A stretch of DNA of 64,000 nucleotides. Origin: Phytobacter palmae (lineage in GTDB: Bacteria; Pseudomonadota; Gammaproteobacteria; Enterobacterales; Enterobacteriaceae). Below the pieces are notes generated by a model that did no database searches, was not told the origin of the DNA, and worked only from the letters and a program-made list of their open reading frames with translations. A program made the position numbers and the translations under genes. Positions 8,833 to 16,939 of the stretch are shown piece after piece (position 1 is the stretch's first letter; each line of letters starts with the position of its first letter). Where the stretch lies: the NCBI GenBank assembly GCA_900112785.1, contig FONB01000010.1:1-64000 (forward strand), given 5' to 3'.

Positions 8833-8862
8833 AAAAAAAGCCCCGTTGATGAGACGGGGCAA
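8833..8862 (-). terminator. hairpin with minus-strand T run upstream of dgcP
   Basis: GCCCCGT and ACGGGGC flank a 7-base loop. On the minus strand the stem is followed by eight T. It lies upstream of dgcP, so it would stop leftward transcripts entering from the yoaF/yeaO side. Confidence 0.65.
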
Positions 8863-9018
8863 AAACTCATTGATTACGGAATGATGTTCTCTGGTCATGG
8901 GTGAGAACCAGCCAAATATATCTGCAAAGAATGGCGTAAGAATGGAGAAATCATGGAGATGTCCGACGTAACGCATTAAGCTAAATTTATGGCTTATTAT
9001 TTCAATATGGATAATTAG

Positions 9019-9261
9019 ATGCGTAATGTTTTTTTCTTTCTTATTTGTGCATTAACGGCATGCTCCACGAAACCTGGTACGTCTCGTCCGCCTGTTGTGG
9101 GGAAAGCCAATCCGGCAGCGGTGTATTGTCTGCAAACGGGCGGGCAACGCGTGCCCGTGCAAAGTCCGCAGGGGGTGCGTACAGAGTGTAAATTGCCTGG
9201 CGGTGAAGTCATGGACGAATGGGAACTGTGGCGACGCGATCACCCTCAATCTCGCTCGTGA
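9019..9261 (+). CDS. yoaF: DUF333 lipoprotein YoaF
   Basis: This 80-residue protein has a short lipoprotein signal with lipobox LTAC, so the mature protein starts at Cys15. The body carries the DUF333 pattern ANPAAVYCLQTGGQ ... GVRTECKLPGGEVMDEWELWRRDH with a conserved Cys pair. It is probably an outer-membrane-anchored periplasmic protein of unknown role. E. coli yoaF has the same place beside dgcP. A weak GGATAA precedes the ATG. Confidence 0.92.
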   Translation: MRNVFFFLICALTACSTKPGTSRPPVVGKANPAAVYCLQTGGQRVPVQSPQGVRTECKLPGGEVMDEWELWRRDHPQSRS

Positions 9262-9336
9262 CACGTTACCTGCATCAGGGTAAACTTGGTTAAGAATAAT
9301 CTTATTTTCCATGATGCATGTGTACGCGAGAGAATT

Positions 9337-9642
9337 ATGTTTCAGTTAAGACCGGGTAGCCTGGCGATGGTCATTGGCGCACAAACGCCTGCCGGGCGCT
9401 GTAATATCGGTAAATCAGTAGAATTATTTGGGCTTTGCCAGCCTGGTGAGGTGTTTCTGAATCCGGTCAATGGCGTGATGACGCGCATGCCGCAAAATGC
9501 GCATCGTGCGTTGTGGCTGGTCACCGGTGATGTACGGGCTTTCGACGGGCAACAGGGTTTTGCCTTTGTTCGCGCCGAGCACCTGATGCCACTCGACCCG
9601 GACAGTCTGCCCGAACATCATCGCGGGCAGGTTATTTGCTGA
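9337..9642 (+). CDS. conserved-looking hypothetical protein (101 aa)
   Basis: I take the ATG at 9337 (MFQLRPGSLAMVIGA), preceded by GAGAG, rather than the in-frame ATG at 9286. The protein has a compact beta-rich start (PGSLAMVIGAQTPAGRCNIGKSVELFG), which resembles short phage and plasmid proteins of unknown function, and ends PEHHRGQVIC. No signal peptide or membrane segment is seen. Its 3' end overlaps the convergent yeaO stop by 11 bases. It is not part of the K-12 order here. I do not know its function. Confidence 0.65.
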   Translation: MFQLRPGSLAMVIGAQTPAGRCNIGKSVELFGLCQPGEVFLNPVNGVMTRMPQNAHRALWLVTGDVRAFDGQQGFAFVRAEHLMPLDPDSLPEHHRGQVIC

Positions 9643-9988
9643 TTGATAGCGATTCCAGCCATTGTGCCAGCACCAGCGCATGATTTTGCCTGGTGTCTTT
9701 GGCGGCATAGAGCAGGGTGAGAACACCGCTTTTACTCTTCGCTTTAAGCGGCAGTCCTGTCTCTCGCTTATCCGCAAGCTCAGCAAGGTAGGCCTCCCGA
9801 AACGCGGCAAAATCCAGCACATCAGCGTGAAATGCTTTACGTAATTCGCTCGATGGAGCTAAATCCTTAAACCACTCGTCGTAGTTCAGGTCGGTTTTTT
9901 TAACGCCGCGCGGCCACAGGCGATCAACCAGAACCCGATAGCCATCCTGCCCGGAGGGCGCATCATAGACGCGTTTACATTGAATCAT
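9632..9988 (-). CDS. yeaO: DUF488 family protein YeaO
   Basis: This 118-residue protein is a clear YeaO homologue: MIQCKRVYDA at the start, then YRVLVDRLWPRGVKKTDL, ELRKAFHADV and LTLLYAAKDTRQNHALVLAQWL. DUF488 proteins are small cytoplasmic proteins of unknown biochemical function. I place the start at 9988 because E. coli YeaO begins at the same point (MNIQCKRVYD). The frame stays open another 48 codons upstream, and that extension codes for a remnant of a different family, described separately. It lies between yoaF and nimT as in K-12, with two extra genes on its flanks. Confidence 0.9.
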   Translation of the reverse strand: MIQCKRVYDAPSGQDGYRVLVDRLWPRGVKKTDLNYDEWFKDLAPSSELRKAFHADVLDFAAFREAYLAELADKRETGLPLKAKSKSGVLTLLYAAKDTRQNHALVLAQWLESLSISK

Positions 9989-10006
9989 CTCTGGTTTTCT
10001 CTCCAT

Positions 10007-10132
10007 CACCTGTTTGTGCTGGTGCACGTGCCGCCAGCGCGCCAGCACTTGCTGCAATGACGTCTTTTTACTGCCGTTATTGCGAGCGTCGCCCCCTGGC
10101 AGGCAGGCGCTGACCAGAATTTTACTGCCCAT
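10007..10132 (-). pseudogene. N-terminal remnant of a DUF523 protein, in frame with yeaO
   Basis: Translation from ATG 10132 gives MGSKILVSACLPGGDARNNG followed by a Ser/Lys segment and LARWRHVHQH. DUF523 proteins begin with KILVSACLLG and then an RYNG-type segment and a similar LARW helix, so this looks like the first 40 or so codons of a DUF523 gene. The rest (about 100 residues) is gone and the frame runs straight into yeaO through MERKPEM. A fusion protein of 166 residues is possible, but the DUF523 domain would be incomplete. A deletion joining two neighbouring genes is the simplest explanation. Confidence 0.6.
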
Positions 10133-10294
10133 TTTTTCCGCAGCTTCGACACATCTGTCGCCTTAAGCTCCGTTTTCATCGGAATACGGCAAAATGTGCC
10201 CTGCCATTTTTAATGTGTTGTGATGTGGGCGAAAGATCGCTAATGTGAGGTTCCTTATGTTATTCGTTAATTGCTCTGACATAGGGACCCCTTC

Positions 10295-11002
10295 ATGACC
10301 CATATTCCCGTTAAAGATACCCTGCGAATTGCCCTTGTGGGTGATTACAATCACGACGTTGTCGCGCACCAGGCCATTCCACTGGCGATCGACGATGCCG
10401 CCGCCGTTCTTGAGATTACCGCAGATTACGACTGGCTGGCGACCTCTGAGATCAAATGTAGCGATGACCTGGTTGGCTATGATGCAATCTGGGTTGTTCC
10501 GGCAAGTCCGTATAAAAATCCTGAGGGGGCCTTTATTGCCATTCAGTATGCGCGGGAAAATGCGATACCGTTTCTCGGCACCTGCGCTGGTTTCCAGCAT
10601 GCCATTATTGAGTATGCCCGCCACGTAATGGGCGTAAGTGATGCTGCTCATCAGGAAACCGACAGCGCCGGGCGGATGGTGATTGTTCCGCTAAGTTGCT
10701 CGCTGGTCGAGCAGGTGGCGGACATTGAATTACGCCCGAATACGCTGATCGCCCGCGCTTATGGACAGGAGAAAATCAGCGAAGGCTACCACTGTAACTA
10801 TGGGATCTCGCCTGATTTTGCAGCCGAGCTGGAGAAAAGCGATATGCGAATAACCGGCTGGGATGAAGAGGGAGAAATTCGCGCAGTCGAACTGACCAAC
10901 CATCCGTTCTTTGTCGCTACCCTGTTCCAGCACGAGCGTAATGCCCTTGCCGGACGACCTGTACCACTGGTACAGGCGATGTTGAAAGCCGCAAAAGATT
11001 GA
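10295..11002 (+). CDS. class I glutamine amidotransferase-like protein (CTP synthase C-terminal related)
   Basis: This 235-residue protein resembles the glutaminase half of CTP synthase, without the synthetase half. It has a nucleophile elbow GTCAGFQH (Cys near residue 97), an oxyanion region VPASPYKNPEGAF near 68-80, and late His and Glu positions around YHCNYGI and LTNHPFFVATLFQHE. Some relatives carry selenocysteine in place of a cysteine; here no in-frame TGA interrupts it. It presumably hydrolyses an amide or acts on a glutamine-derived group, but the partner is unknown. It stands alone and a terminator shared with nimT follows. It is absent from this place in K-12. Confidence 0.85.
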   Translation: MTHIPVKDTLRIALVGDYNHDVVAHQAIPLAIDDAAAVLEITADYDWLATSEIKCSDDLVGYDAIWVVPASPYKNPEGAFIAIQYARENAIPFLGTCAGFQHAIIEYARHVMGVSDAAHQETDSAGRMVIVPLSCSLVEQVADIELRPNTLIARAYGQEKISEGYHCNYGISPDFAAELEKSDMRITGWDEEGEIRAVELTNHPFFVATLFQHERNALAGRPVPLVQAMLKAAKD

Positions 11003-11011
11003 GGACAGAAA

Positions 11012-11036
11012 AACAGGCCGCACAGGCCTGTTTTAT
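11012..11036. terminator. bidirectional terminator between the amidotransferase gene and nimT
   Basis: AACAGGCC and GGCCTGTT flank a 5-base loop, with A and T runs on both sides, between two convergent stop codons. Confidence 0.8.
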
Positions 11037-12223
11037 TATTCAGCCGCCATCTCGCGATCGCGCCCGGCACAGGCGCCAAAGAGCGCCATCAGTACCGACA
11101 ATATCGCGCAGGCGATAAGCGGGATTTGCCAGGAGCCGCTGGCATCGTGGATTTTCCCCATCAATGGAGGGCCACAGGCCGCCAGCAGATAACCTACAGA
11201 TTGCGCCATTCCTGACAGGGCAGCGGCCTGATGTGCGGAGCGGGCGCGCAGGCCAATGAAGGTCAGACCGAGGATCATGGTGCCGCCGGATCCAAAACCA
11301 AACACCAGCGTCCAGATAACAGCCTGATTCGGCCAGAGCCAGAAACCGGCGGCACTCACCGCGCACAGCAGGGCAAACAGTACGGCCAGCGCACGCTGGT
11401 CACGCAGACGGTGCACAATGAGCGGAACCAGAATGCCGGGCGATGCCGTGGCGAGCTGGAGCAGGCCGTGCAAAGAACCTGCACCGGACTCACTATAGCC
11501 ATGGCTGAGAAGAATGGCCGGTAACCAGCCAATCACTACATAGTAAATCAGCGAGTTAATGCCTAAAAAAAGCGTTACCTGCCAGGCCAGTGGTGAACGC
11601 CAGATCCCCCGACTTTGTACCAGCGGGCTGCCTGATAAGTCGGCGGGTTTTGCGAAACGCAACTGCGGTAGCCACAATAGCATTGCCACAAGCGGGAAGA
11701 CCATGAGCATCAGCAGCGCGCCGTGCCATCCTGCGCCCATCAGCGAGAGCGGAACAACCAGTGCGGAACCAAACGCTGCTGCGGCCCCCATAGTCAGAGA
11801 GTAGGCGCCGGTCAGTTTAGCGATCTGACCGGCGTAATCGCGTTTAATGATACCAGGTAACAGCACATTCCCCAGTGCAATACCGCAACCAATAATGGCG
11901 GTGCCAATAAAAAGCAGTACCGGTGCGGGCAGAGAACGTATGGCGATACCCGCGCATATCAGCAACATTGCGGCAAAAAGGCTGCGCTCCATACCCAGAT
12001 GCCGGGCAATCCCTGCGGCCAGGGGGGAAACAAGTGCAAAAGCCAGCAGCGGCAGGGTGGTGAGCATCCCGGTCTGCGCGGTGGTTAAGCCATAATCGGT
12101 GCGAATGGAATCAAGCAGTGGTGCGGCCCCGGTAAAGGTGACGCGCAGGGTAGTGGCAATCATCAGGATCCCCGCAATAAGCAGCACCCCTTGTTTGCCC
12201 CGTGAAGAAATCGCAGTGGTCAT
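11036..12223 (-). CDS. nimT: MFS exporter NimT (YeaN), 2-nitroimidazole efflux
   Basis: This 395-residue inner-membrane protein has about 12 hydrophobic segments and is close to E. coli NimT. Shared stretches include IAGILMIATTLRVTFTGAAP, LTTAQTGMLTTLPLLAFAL, and SSLHG-type loop LHGLLQLATASPG. NimT belongs to the cyanate-transporter-like branch of the major facilitator superfamily and in E. coli exports 2-nitroimidazole. It is divergent from nimR, its AraC-type regulator, with a 99-base gap, the E. coli arrangement. No truncation is visible. Confidence 0.94.
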   Translation of the reverse strand: MTTAISSRGKQGVLLIAGILMIATTLRVTFTGAAPLLDSIRTDYGLTTAQTGMLTTLPLLAFALVSPLAAGIARHLGMERSLFAAMLLICAGIAIRSLPAPVLLFIGTAIIGCGIALGNVLLPGIIKRDYAGQIAKLTGAYSLTMGAAAAFGSALVVPLSLMGAGWHGALLMLMVFPLVAMLLWLPQLRFAKPADLSGSPLVQSRGIWRSPLAWQVTLFLGINSLIYYVVIGWLPAILLSHGYSESGAGSLHGLLQLATASPGILVPLIVHRLRDQRALAVLFALLCAVSAAGFWLWPNQAVIWTLVFGFGSGGTMILGLTFIGLRARSAHQAAALSGMAQSVGYLLAACGPPLMGKIHDASGSWQIPLIACAILSVLMALFGACAGRDREMAAE

Positions 12224-12322
12224 TGTATTCTCAGGAAAAAAAGCAGAACCACACCATACCCCTTTTTCGCCCTGATGGAATCAAGCTAAAATGACACTTT
12301 ATCGCTAAATTCGGACAACTTT

Positions 12323-13108
12323 ATGCACGGTCTCGGCCTCGATGGCTTTAACCCTGACAGTCAACAAGAGGCGGCTCTGGCGTTTAGTATCACTGTCGAG
12401 GCTGATGAGCAGCGGATCCCACAGCACCGTCACCGCAAAGGACAGTTAATTCTGGCCCTGAGCGGGGCAATTACCAGTGAAGTGGAAAATGCCCGTTGGA
12501 TGGTGCCACCTCATCACGCCGTGTGGCTGCCGGGTCTGGTTGCCCACAGTAACCTCGCGACGCCGGGGGCGAAGTTGTGCTTTTTGTTTGTTGAACCCGA
12601 TCGGGTTGAAATGCCGACACAGTGTTGCACGCTAAAAATCTCCCCACTGGTGCGCGAACTGATTCTGACGCTTGCTGCGCGTAACCATCGCGAACGCCAG
12701 CAACCGGCAACCCAACGGCTGGTTCAGGTTCTGTTTGATGAACTGCCCCGTCAACCACAAATGCAGCTGCAACTTCCCGTTTCCCCGCACCATAAAATTC
12801 GTCAGATGGTCGAAACCATGGAGCAGGCTCCTGCCCGGTGGCAGACGCTGGGGCAATGGGCGCAGGAATTTGCGATGAGTGAACGCAACCTGGCGCGGCT
12901 GGTGGTAAAGGAGACGGGACTGAGCTTTCGCCGCTGGCGGCATCAGATGCTGTTGATTCTTTCCCTGCGTTTACTGATAAGCGGCGAGTCGGTACAAAAT
13001 GTCGCACAGGCGCTGGGTTATGATTCGACCACAGCCTTTATTACCATGTTTAAGAAGGGGTTAGGGCAGACACCGGGGCGTTACCTTGCAACATCCGGGA
13101 ACATATGA
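12323..13108 (+). CDS. nimR: AraC-family regulator NimR (YeaM)
   Basis: This 261-residue protein has an N-terminal cupin-type sensor (HRHRKGQLILALSGAI, VPPHHAVWLPGLVAHSN) and a C-terminal double helix-turn-helix of the AraC family from about residue 160 (MSERNLARLVVKETGLSFRRWR, ALGYDSTTAFITMFKKGLGQTPGRY). E. coli NimR represses nimT and is relieved by 2-nitroimidazole. The divergent position supports the same role. E. coli NimR is 273 residues, so the N-terminus here is about 12 residues shorter, or the real start differs. No strong ribosome binding site was seen before the ATG. Confidence 0.93.
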   Translation: MHGLGLDGFNPDSQQEAALAFSITVEADEQRIPQHRHRKGQLILALSGAITSEVENARWMVPPHHAVWLPGLVAHSNLATPGAKLCFLFVEPDRVEMPTQCCTLKISPLVRELILTLAARNHRERQQPATQRLVQVLFDELPRQPQMQLQLPVSPHHKIRQMVETMEQAPARWQTLGQWAQEFAMSERNLARLVVKETGLSFRRWRHQMLLILSLRLLISGESVQNVAQALGYDSTTAFITMFKKGLGQTPGRYLATSGNI

Positions 13109-13313
13109 TTATTTTCTGCTGTCAATTCCCTTTAGGTTGTATGGTTTATGCGTGTTTTCTCTGTCGAGACATTAATGATAAGTGATTCATATGGCGAAAG
13201 TATTTTTAATAACTTTTTTAGATAATAAATGCACTTTTTGATATTTGTCTGATGATTACGGTTATGTGACTTTAGCCCTGAAATTTTACTAATAACAGGG
13301 CGTAAGGATTAGC

Positions 13314-14135
13314 ATGGCAACCACATCTTCCAAAAAAATCGGTGCGCTGACCGCACTGGCATTGCTTTCGACTTTCTCATTTGCCGCTCATGCAGACAAA
13401 CTGGCCGACATTAAAGCCGCAGGCGTAGTGAAAGTCGCAACCTTTGATGCGAACCCGCCGTTTGGCGCCATCGACCCGCAGAGCCACGAAATCGTTGGTT
13501 ATGATGTTGATTTCGCTAAAGCGCTGGCAAAAAGCCTGGGCGTAAAACTTGAACTGGTCGCCACTAACCCGGCAAACCGTATTCCGCTGTTGCAGTCCGG
13601 TAAAGTGGATTTGATTGTTGCAGATATCACCATTACCCCGGAACGTGCGCAGGTTATTGATTTTTCGACCCCCTATTTTGTTACCGGACAGCAATTCCTG
13701 GTGCCCGCCAGCGCATCCGATAAACTGGATAGTTACAGCAAAGCGCGTATCGGTGCGGTGAAAGGCACCACCGGCGAGCAGGCGCTGCATCAGCGCTTCC
13801 CGCAGGCCCGCGTGCTGGCCTATGACGACATCCCCCTGGCGCTGACCGCGCTGCGTAACGGCAACGTGCAGGCGATCACCCAGGACAGCACCATCCTGGC
13901 GGGGCTGCTGGCGGAAGCGCCGGATAAAGCTAAATTTAAAATCCTGCCGGACTTGCTTTCTAAAGAAGAGATTGGCGTGGGCGTGACCAAAGGCGAAACC
14001 GCGCTGCTGAAAGCGGTTAACGATGAGCTCGTTAATCTGGAGCAGAGCGGCGAAGCGGCAAAAATCTACGACGTCTGGTTTGGTCCGCAAACCAAGGCCC
14101 CGGCTCCACGCAGCTTTAAAATAGAAGCGAAGTAA
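13314..14135 (+). CDS. polar amino acid ABC importer, periplasmic binding protein
   Basis: This 273-residue protein has a signal peptide (basic MATTSSKK, hydrophobic core, cleavage after AAHA) and the family 3 solute-binding fold: [28 protein letters not shown] and the signature-like [23 protein letters not shown]. It should bind an amino acid such as glutamate, aspartate or a relative in the periplasm. TAAGGA precedes the ATG. It is the first of four tightly packed genes encoding a full importer. The set lies between nimR and yeaL, where K-12 has nothing. The exact substrate is not readable from the sequence. Confidence 0.92.
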   Translation: MATTSSKKIGALTALALLSTFSFAAHADKLADIKAAGVVKVATFDANPPFGAIDPQSHEIVGYDVDFAKALAKSLGVKLELVATNPANRIPLLQSGKVDLIVADITITPERAQVIDFSTPYFVTGQQFLVPASASDKLDSYSKARIGAVKGTTGEQALHQRFPQARVLAYDDIPLALTALRNGNVQAITQDSTILAGLLAEAPDKAKFKILPDLLSKEEIGVGVTKGETALLKAVNDELVNLEQSGEAAKIYDVWFGPQTKAPAPRSFKIEAK

Positions 14136-14136
14136 T

Positions 14137-14958
14137 ATGCTGGCAGGTCTCTTTTCTACCTCCGTGGCGCAGGCCCCGGAGGCTTTTCCCGTGCAAAAAG
14201 GAACGGTGGAGTTTCGCAAGGCCAGTAAAAGCTATGGCGACCACCGGGTGTTAAACGCTATTGATTTGCAGGTTGCCTCAGGGGAAGTCATTGCCGTCTG
14301 CGGGCCTTCCGGCTCTGGCAAATCGACGCTGATCCGACTTATTAATCAACTGGAAACGCTGACCAGCGGCGAGATTCTGGTGGACGGAAAACCGACCAGC
14401 CAGCTTAAGGGGCGCGAATTGCGCAATCTGCGCCGTCAGGTCGGTTTCGTGTTCCAGCAATTCAACCTGTATGCGCACCTGAATGCGCTGGAAAATATCA
14501 CCCTGGCGTTAACCCGTATCCATGGCAAGTCGGCGGCAGAAGCGAAAAAAATCGCCCTGGAACTGCTGGAGCGTGTCGGACTACGCGACAAAGCCAACCA
14601 TTACCCTGCACAGCTTTCCGGCGGTCAGCAGCAGCGGGTGGCCATCGCCCGCACGCTGGCGGCAGAGCCGCATATCATCCTCTTCGATGAGCCCACGTCA
14701 GCACTCGATCCGGAGATGATTGGCGAAGTGTTGCAGGTAATGAAATCGCTTGCTCACAGCGGAATCACCTTGATTGTCGTGACCCACGAGATGCAATTTG
14801 CCCGTGAAATTGCAGATCGGGTGATTTTTATCGACGGGGGCGAAATCCTTGAGCAGGCCACACCAGAGGCGTTTTTCACCGCGCCGCAGCATCCGCGCGC
14901 CCGGCGCTTCCTGCAAAAAGTGCTCAATCCGCTCCATGCTGACGGCAAGGAGCTGTGA
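14137..14958 (+). CDS. polar amino acid ABC importer, ATPase
   Basis: This 273-residue ATPase follows the binding protein after one base. It carries Walker [11 protein letters not shown] (near residue 52), the Q-loop FVFQQFN, the signature LSGGQQQR, Walker [14 protein letters not shown] and the switch histidine in VVTHEMQ. It is of the GlnQ/GltL type. The N-terminus has about 22 extra residues before the usual start ([11 protein letters not shown]); an internal start is possible. It energises the two permeases encoded next. Confidence 0.93.
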   Translation: MLAGLFSTSVAQAPEAFPVQKGTVEFRKASKSYGDHRVLNAIDLQVASGEVIAVCGPSGSGKSTLIRLINQLETLTSGEILVDGKPTSQLKGRELRNLRRQVGFVFQQFNLYAHLNALENITLALTRIHGKSAAEAKKIALELLERVGLRDKANHYPAQLSGGQQQRVAIARTLAAEPHIILFDEPTSALDPEMIGEVLQVMKSLAHSGITLIVVTHEMQFAREIADRVIFIDGGEILEQATPEAFFTAPQHPRARRFLQKVLNPLHADGKEL

Positions 14959-15713
14959 TGGGGATTCATCTTGACTGGGCGGGCGTCCTTACCGGCCAAC
15001 CCGCACAATGGCTCATGTCGGGTTTTCTTACCACCATCTGGGTCACGGTGACAGGGGTTATCCTTGCGACCGCCATGACGGTGTTTCTGCTGGCCCTGCG
15101 TCTGGCTGGCGGAAGAGTGGGGCGAGCGGTAGTGGCGGGGTGGGTTTCGCTTTTTCGCAATACGCCATTGCTGGTGCAACTCCTGTTCTGGTATTTCGCC
15201 GCATGGAACGTACTGCCCCTGGCGTTTCGTCAATACGTCAATGATGATCACGCCTTTAGCATTCTGCCTGGGGATGTCTGGTGGTTTACCCCGGAATTTC
15301 TCTCTTCGGCCTGGGCGTTGGGGTTATTCACCGCAGCGTTTCTGGTCGAAGAGATCCAGGCCGGATTACATGCGGTTCCGCGCGGGCAAATCGAAGCGGC
15401 AAAATCGCAGGGGTTTAGCGATCTGGCGCTGTTTCGTTGGGTGCTTCTGCCTCAGGGGCTGGAGAACGCCTGGCAGCCGGTGGTGGGACAATACCTGAAC
15501 CTGATGAAACTCTCGTCGCTGGCAACAGGTATTGGCTTTGCTGAACTCACCTACCAGACACGGCAAATTGAAAGCTTTAACGCCCATGCGCTGGAAGCCT
15601 TTACGGTGGGGAGCGTGCTGTATCTGGCGTTGGGGCTGGTGATGAGTCTGCTTTTTAACCTGCCGCGCGGATGGCGAGCGATGGCCCGCAAGGAGGCGCA
15701 CCGTGATCGATAA
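14958..15713 (+). CDS. polar amino acid ABC importer, permease 1
   Basis: This 251-residue inner-membrane protein belongs to the HisMQ/GlnP family. It has several hydrophobic segments (FLTTIWVTVTGVILATAM, WALGLFTAAFLVEEIQAG) and the ATPase-docking loop EAAKSQGFSDLALFRWVLLPQGL. The ATG at 14958 overlaps the ATPase stop (TGATG) and has AAGGAG at proper spacing, so I prefer it to the GTG at 14955. It forms the pore with the next gene. Confidence 0.92.
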   Translation: MGIHLDWAGVLTGQPAQWLMSGFLTTIWVTVTGVILATAMTVFLLALRLAGGRVGRAVVAGWVSLFRNTPLLVQLLFWYFAAWNVLPLAFRQYVNDDHAFSILPGDVWWFTPEFLSSAWALGLFTAAFLVEEIQAGLHAVPRGQIEAAKSQGFSDLALFRWVLLPQGLENAWQPVVGQYLNLMKLSSLATGIGFAELTYQTRQIESFNAHALEAFTVGSVLYLALGLVMSLLFNLPRGWRAMARKEAHRDR

Positions 15714-16395
15714 TATTACCGTAATTACCGATAACCTCGGCTATTTGCTGTCAGGGCGTGCCGCGCAGGGCGAACCGGGCGGCGTACTGTTGTCGGTGTT
15801 GATGACCCTGGGGGCCGCCGTGCTGGCTTTTCCTGGCGGTGTATTGCTCGCCTGTTGTGCGTGGCGTTTTGCAGGCTGGCCGCGCAAGCTGCTCTTTCTG
15901 TGGGCAGAGTTGATTCGCGGGATCCCGCTAATTTTTGTCATCTTCTGGCTGTGGTTTTTGCTGCCGTGGCTGACCGGAACCGATTTGCCAGGGGCGGTGA
16001 CCGTTACCCTGGCGCTGGCGTGGTTTACCTCGGCATCGGTGATGTACTCGACGCTGGCGGCGCTTAACGCGTTACCGAAGGGGCAATATGAGGCGGCGAT
16101 AAGCAGCGGATTTGCCAGCCTGGACATCCTGCGCCTGGTGCTGCTGCCGCAGGCGTTACGTAATGCCATTCCATCTTATATTGGTTTGCTTATCGCCCTG
16201 CTGAAAGACACCTCACTGGCGTTTATCGTCAATGTGCCGGAACTGACCACGGTGGCCGGGCAGGTGAATAACCGGGTGCAGGTTTACCCGGCGGCTCTGT
16301 TTATCTTCACCGGGCTGGTCTATTACCTGCTCTGTACTTTCCTGGAGCTTGGGGTGAAATACTGGCAGAGGAGGCATTTACTGCCGACCAATTAA
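15703..16395 (+). CDS. polar amino acid ABC importer, permease 2
   Basis: This 230-residue inner-membrane protein is the second HisMQ/GlnP-type permease. It starts with GTG after AAGGAGG and overlaps the first permease by 11 bases. The docking loop reads [23 protein letters not shown]. Hydrophobic segments include [19 protein letters not shown] and [18 protein letters not shown]. Its last 18 bases overlap the convergent yeaL. Together the four genes make a complete importer. Confidence 0.92.
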   Translation: MIDNITVITDNLGYLLSGRAAQGEPGGVLLSVLMTLGAAVLAFPGGVLLACCAWRFAGWPRKLLFLWAELIRGIPLIFVIFWLWFLLPWLTGTDLPGAVTVTLALAWFTSASVMYSTLAALNALPKGQYEAAISSGFASLDILRLVLLPQALRNAIPSYIGLLIALLKDTSLAFIVNVPELTTVAGQVNNRVQVYPAALFIFTGLVYYLLCTFLELGVKYWQRRHLLPTN

Positions 16396-16824
16396 CAGCG
16401 AAACCAGACCTGCCGCAATAAGTGGCCCTACCGGTACGCCCCGGAACAGGGCCACACCCAATACGGTTCCCACCAGAAGCCCGGCGACCAGAGACGGCTG
16501 CGCACTCATCAGCGTCACCCCACGCCCTCCCAGCCAGGAGACAAACACGCCCACCGCAATGGCTATCAATGATTTCCAGTTCAGAAAAGAGCTAATCAGC
16601 GTTGATGGCGGCAATGATCCGCTGGCGATGGGCGCCATGACGCCAATGGTCAGAATGACAATGCCGAGGGTTAAACCCTGTTTTTCGACCCACGGAAAGT
16701 AAGTATTGAGCGGTGTAATACGAATAATGATCAACACCATAACGGCAACCGCGACGGTAGTGTTGTGGCTAAAGAAGCTCAGCGCCACAAGGCCAATAAG
16801 GATAAAAAGCGTTGTATCGAACAT
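16378..16824 (-). CDS. yeaL: DUF441 inner-membrane protein YeaL
   Basis: This 148-residue protein is nearly identical in pattern to E. coli YeaL: four hydrophobic segments, with [68 protein letters not shown] and [21 protein letters not shown] represented by their key residues. Its function is unknown. It stands alone on the minus strand, with a shared terminator upstream, and overlaps the permease gene end. Confidence 0.94.
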   Translation of the reverse strand: MFDTTLFILIGLVALSFFSHNTTVAVAVMVLIIIRITPLNTYFPWVEKQGLTLGIVILTIGVMAPIASGSLPPSTLISSFLNWKSLIAIAVGVFVSWLGGRGVTLMSAQPSLVAGLLVGTVLGVALFRGVPVGPLIAAGLVSLLIGRQ

Positions 16825-16857
16825 GGAGAGTGTTTCGTTCCTTGCCAGTGAAAAAAT

Positions 16858-16908
16858 AAGCCTGCTTACATTACCTTACGCGGATGCGGATTGTTAAGCA
16901 GGCTTTTT
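16858..16908. terminator. large-loop bidirectional terminator between the GH31 gene and yeaL
   Basis: Perfect 11-base arms AAGCCTGCTTA (16858-16868) and TAAGCAGGCTT (16895-16905) flank a 26-base loop. T runs follow on both strands (TTTTTAT on plus, TTATTTTTTC on minus). On the minus strand it ends the GH31 transcript. Confidence 0.75.
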
Positions 16909-16939
16909 ATAACGAAACACGCGTTTTCAGGCGTTTACA

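Noticed and set aside
13377-14219. A 280-codon frame antisense to the amino acid binding protein gene
   Set aside because: It mirrors a well-supported gene with signal peptide and family motifs, and its product is rich in Arg and Gln like other antisense shadows.
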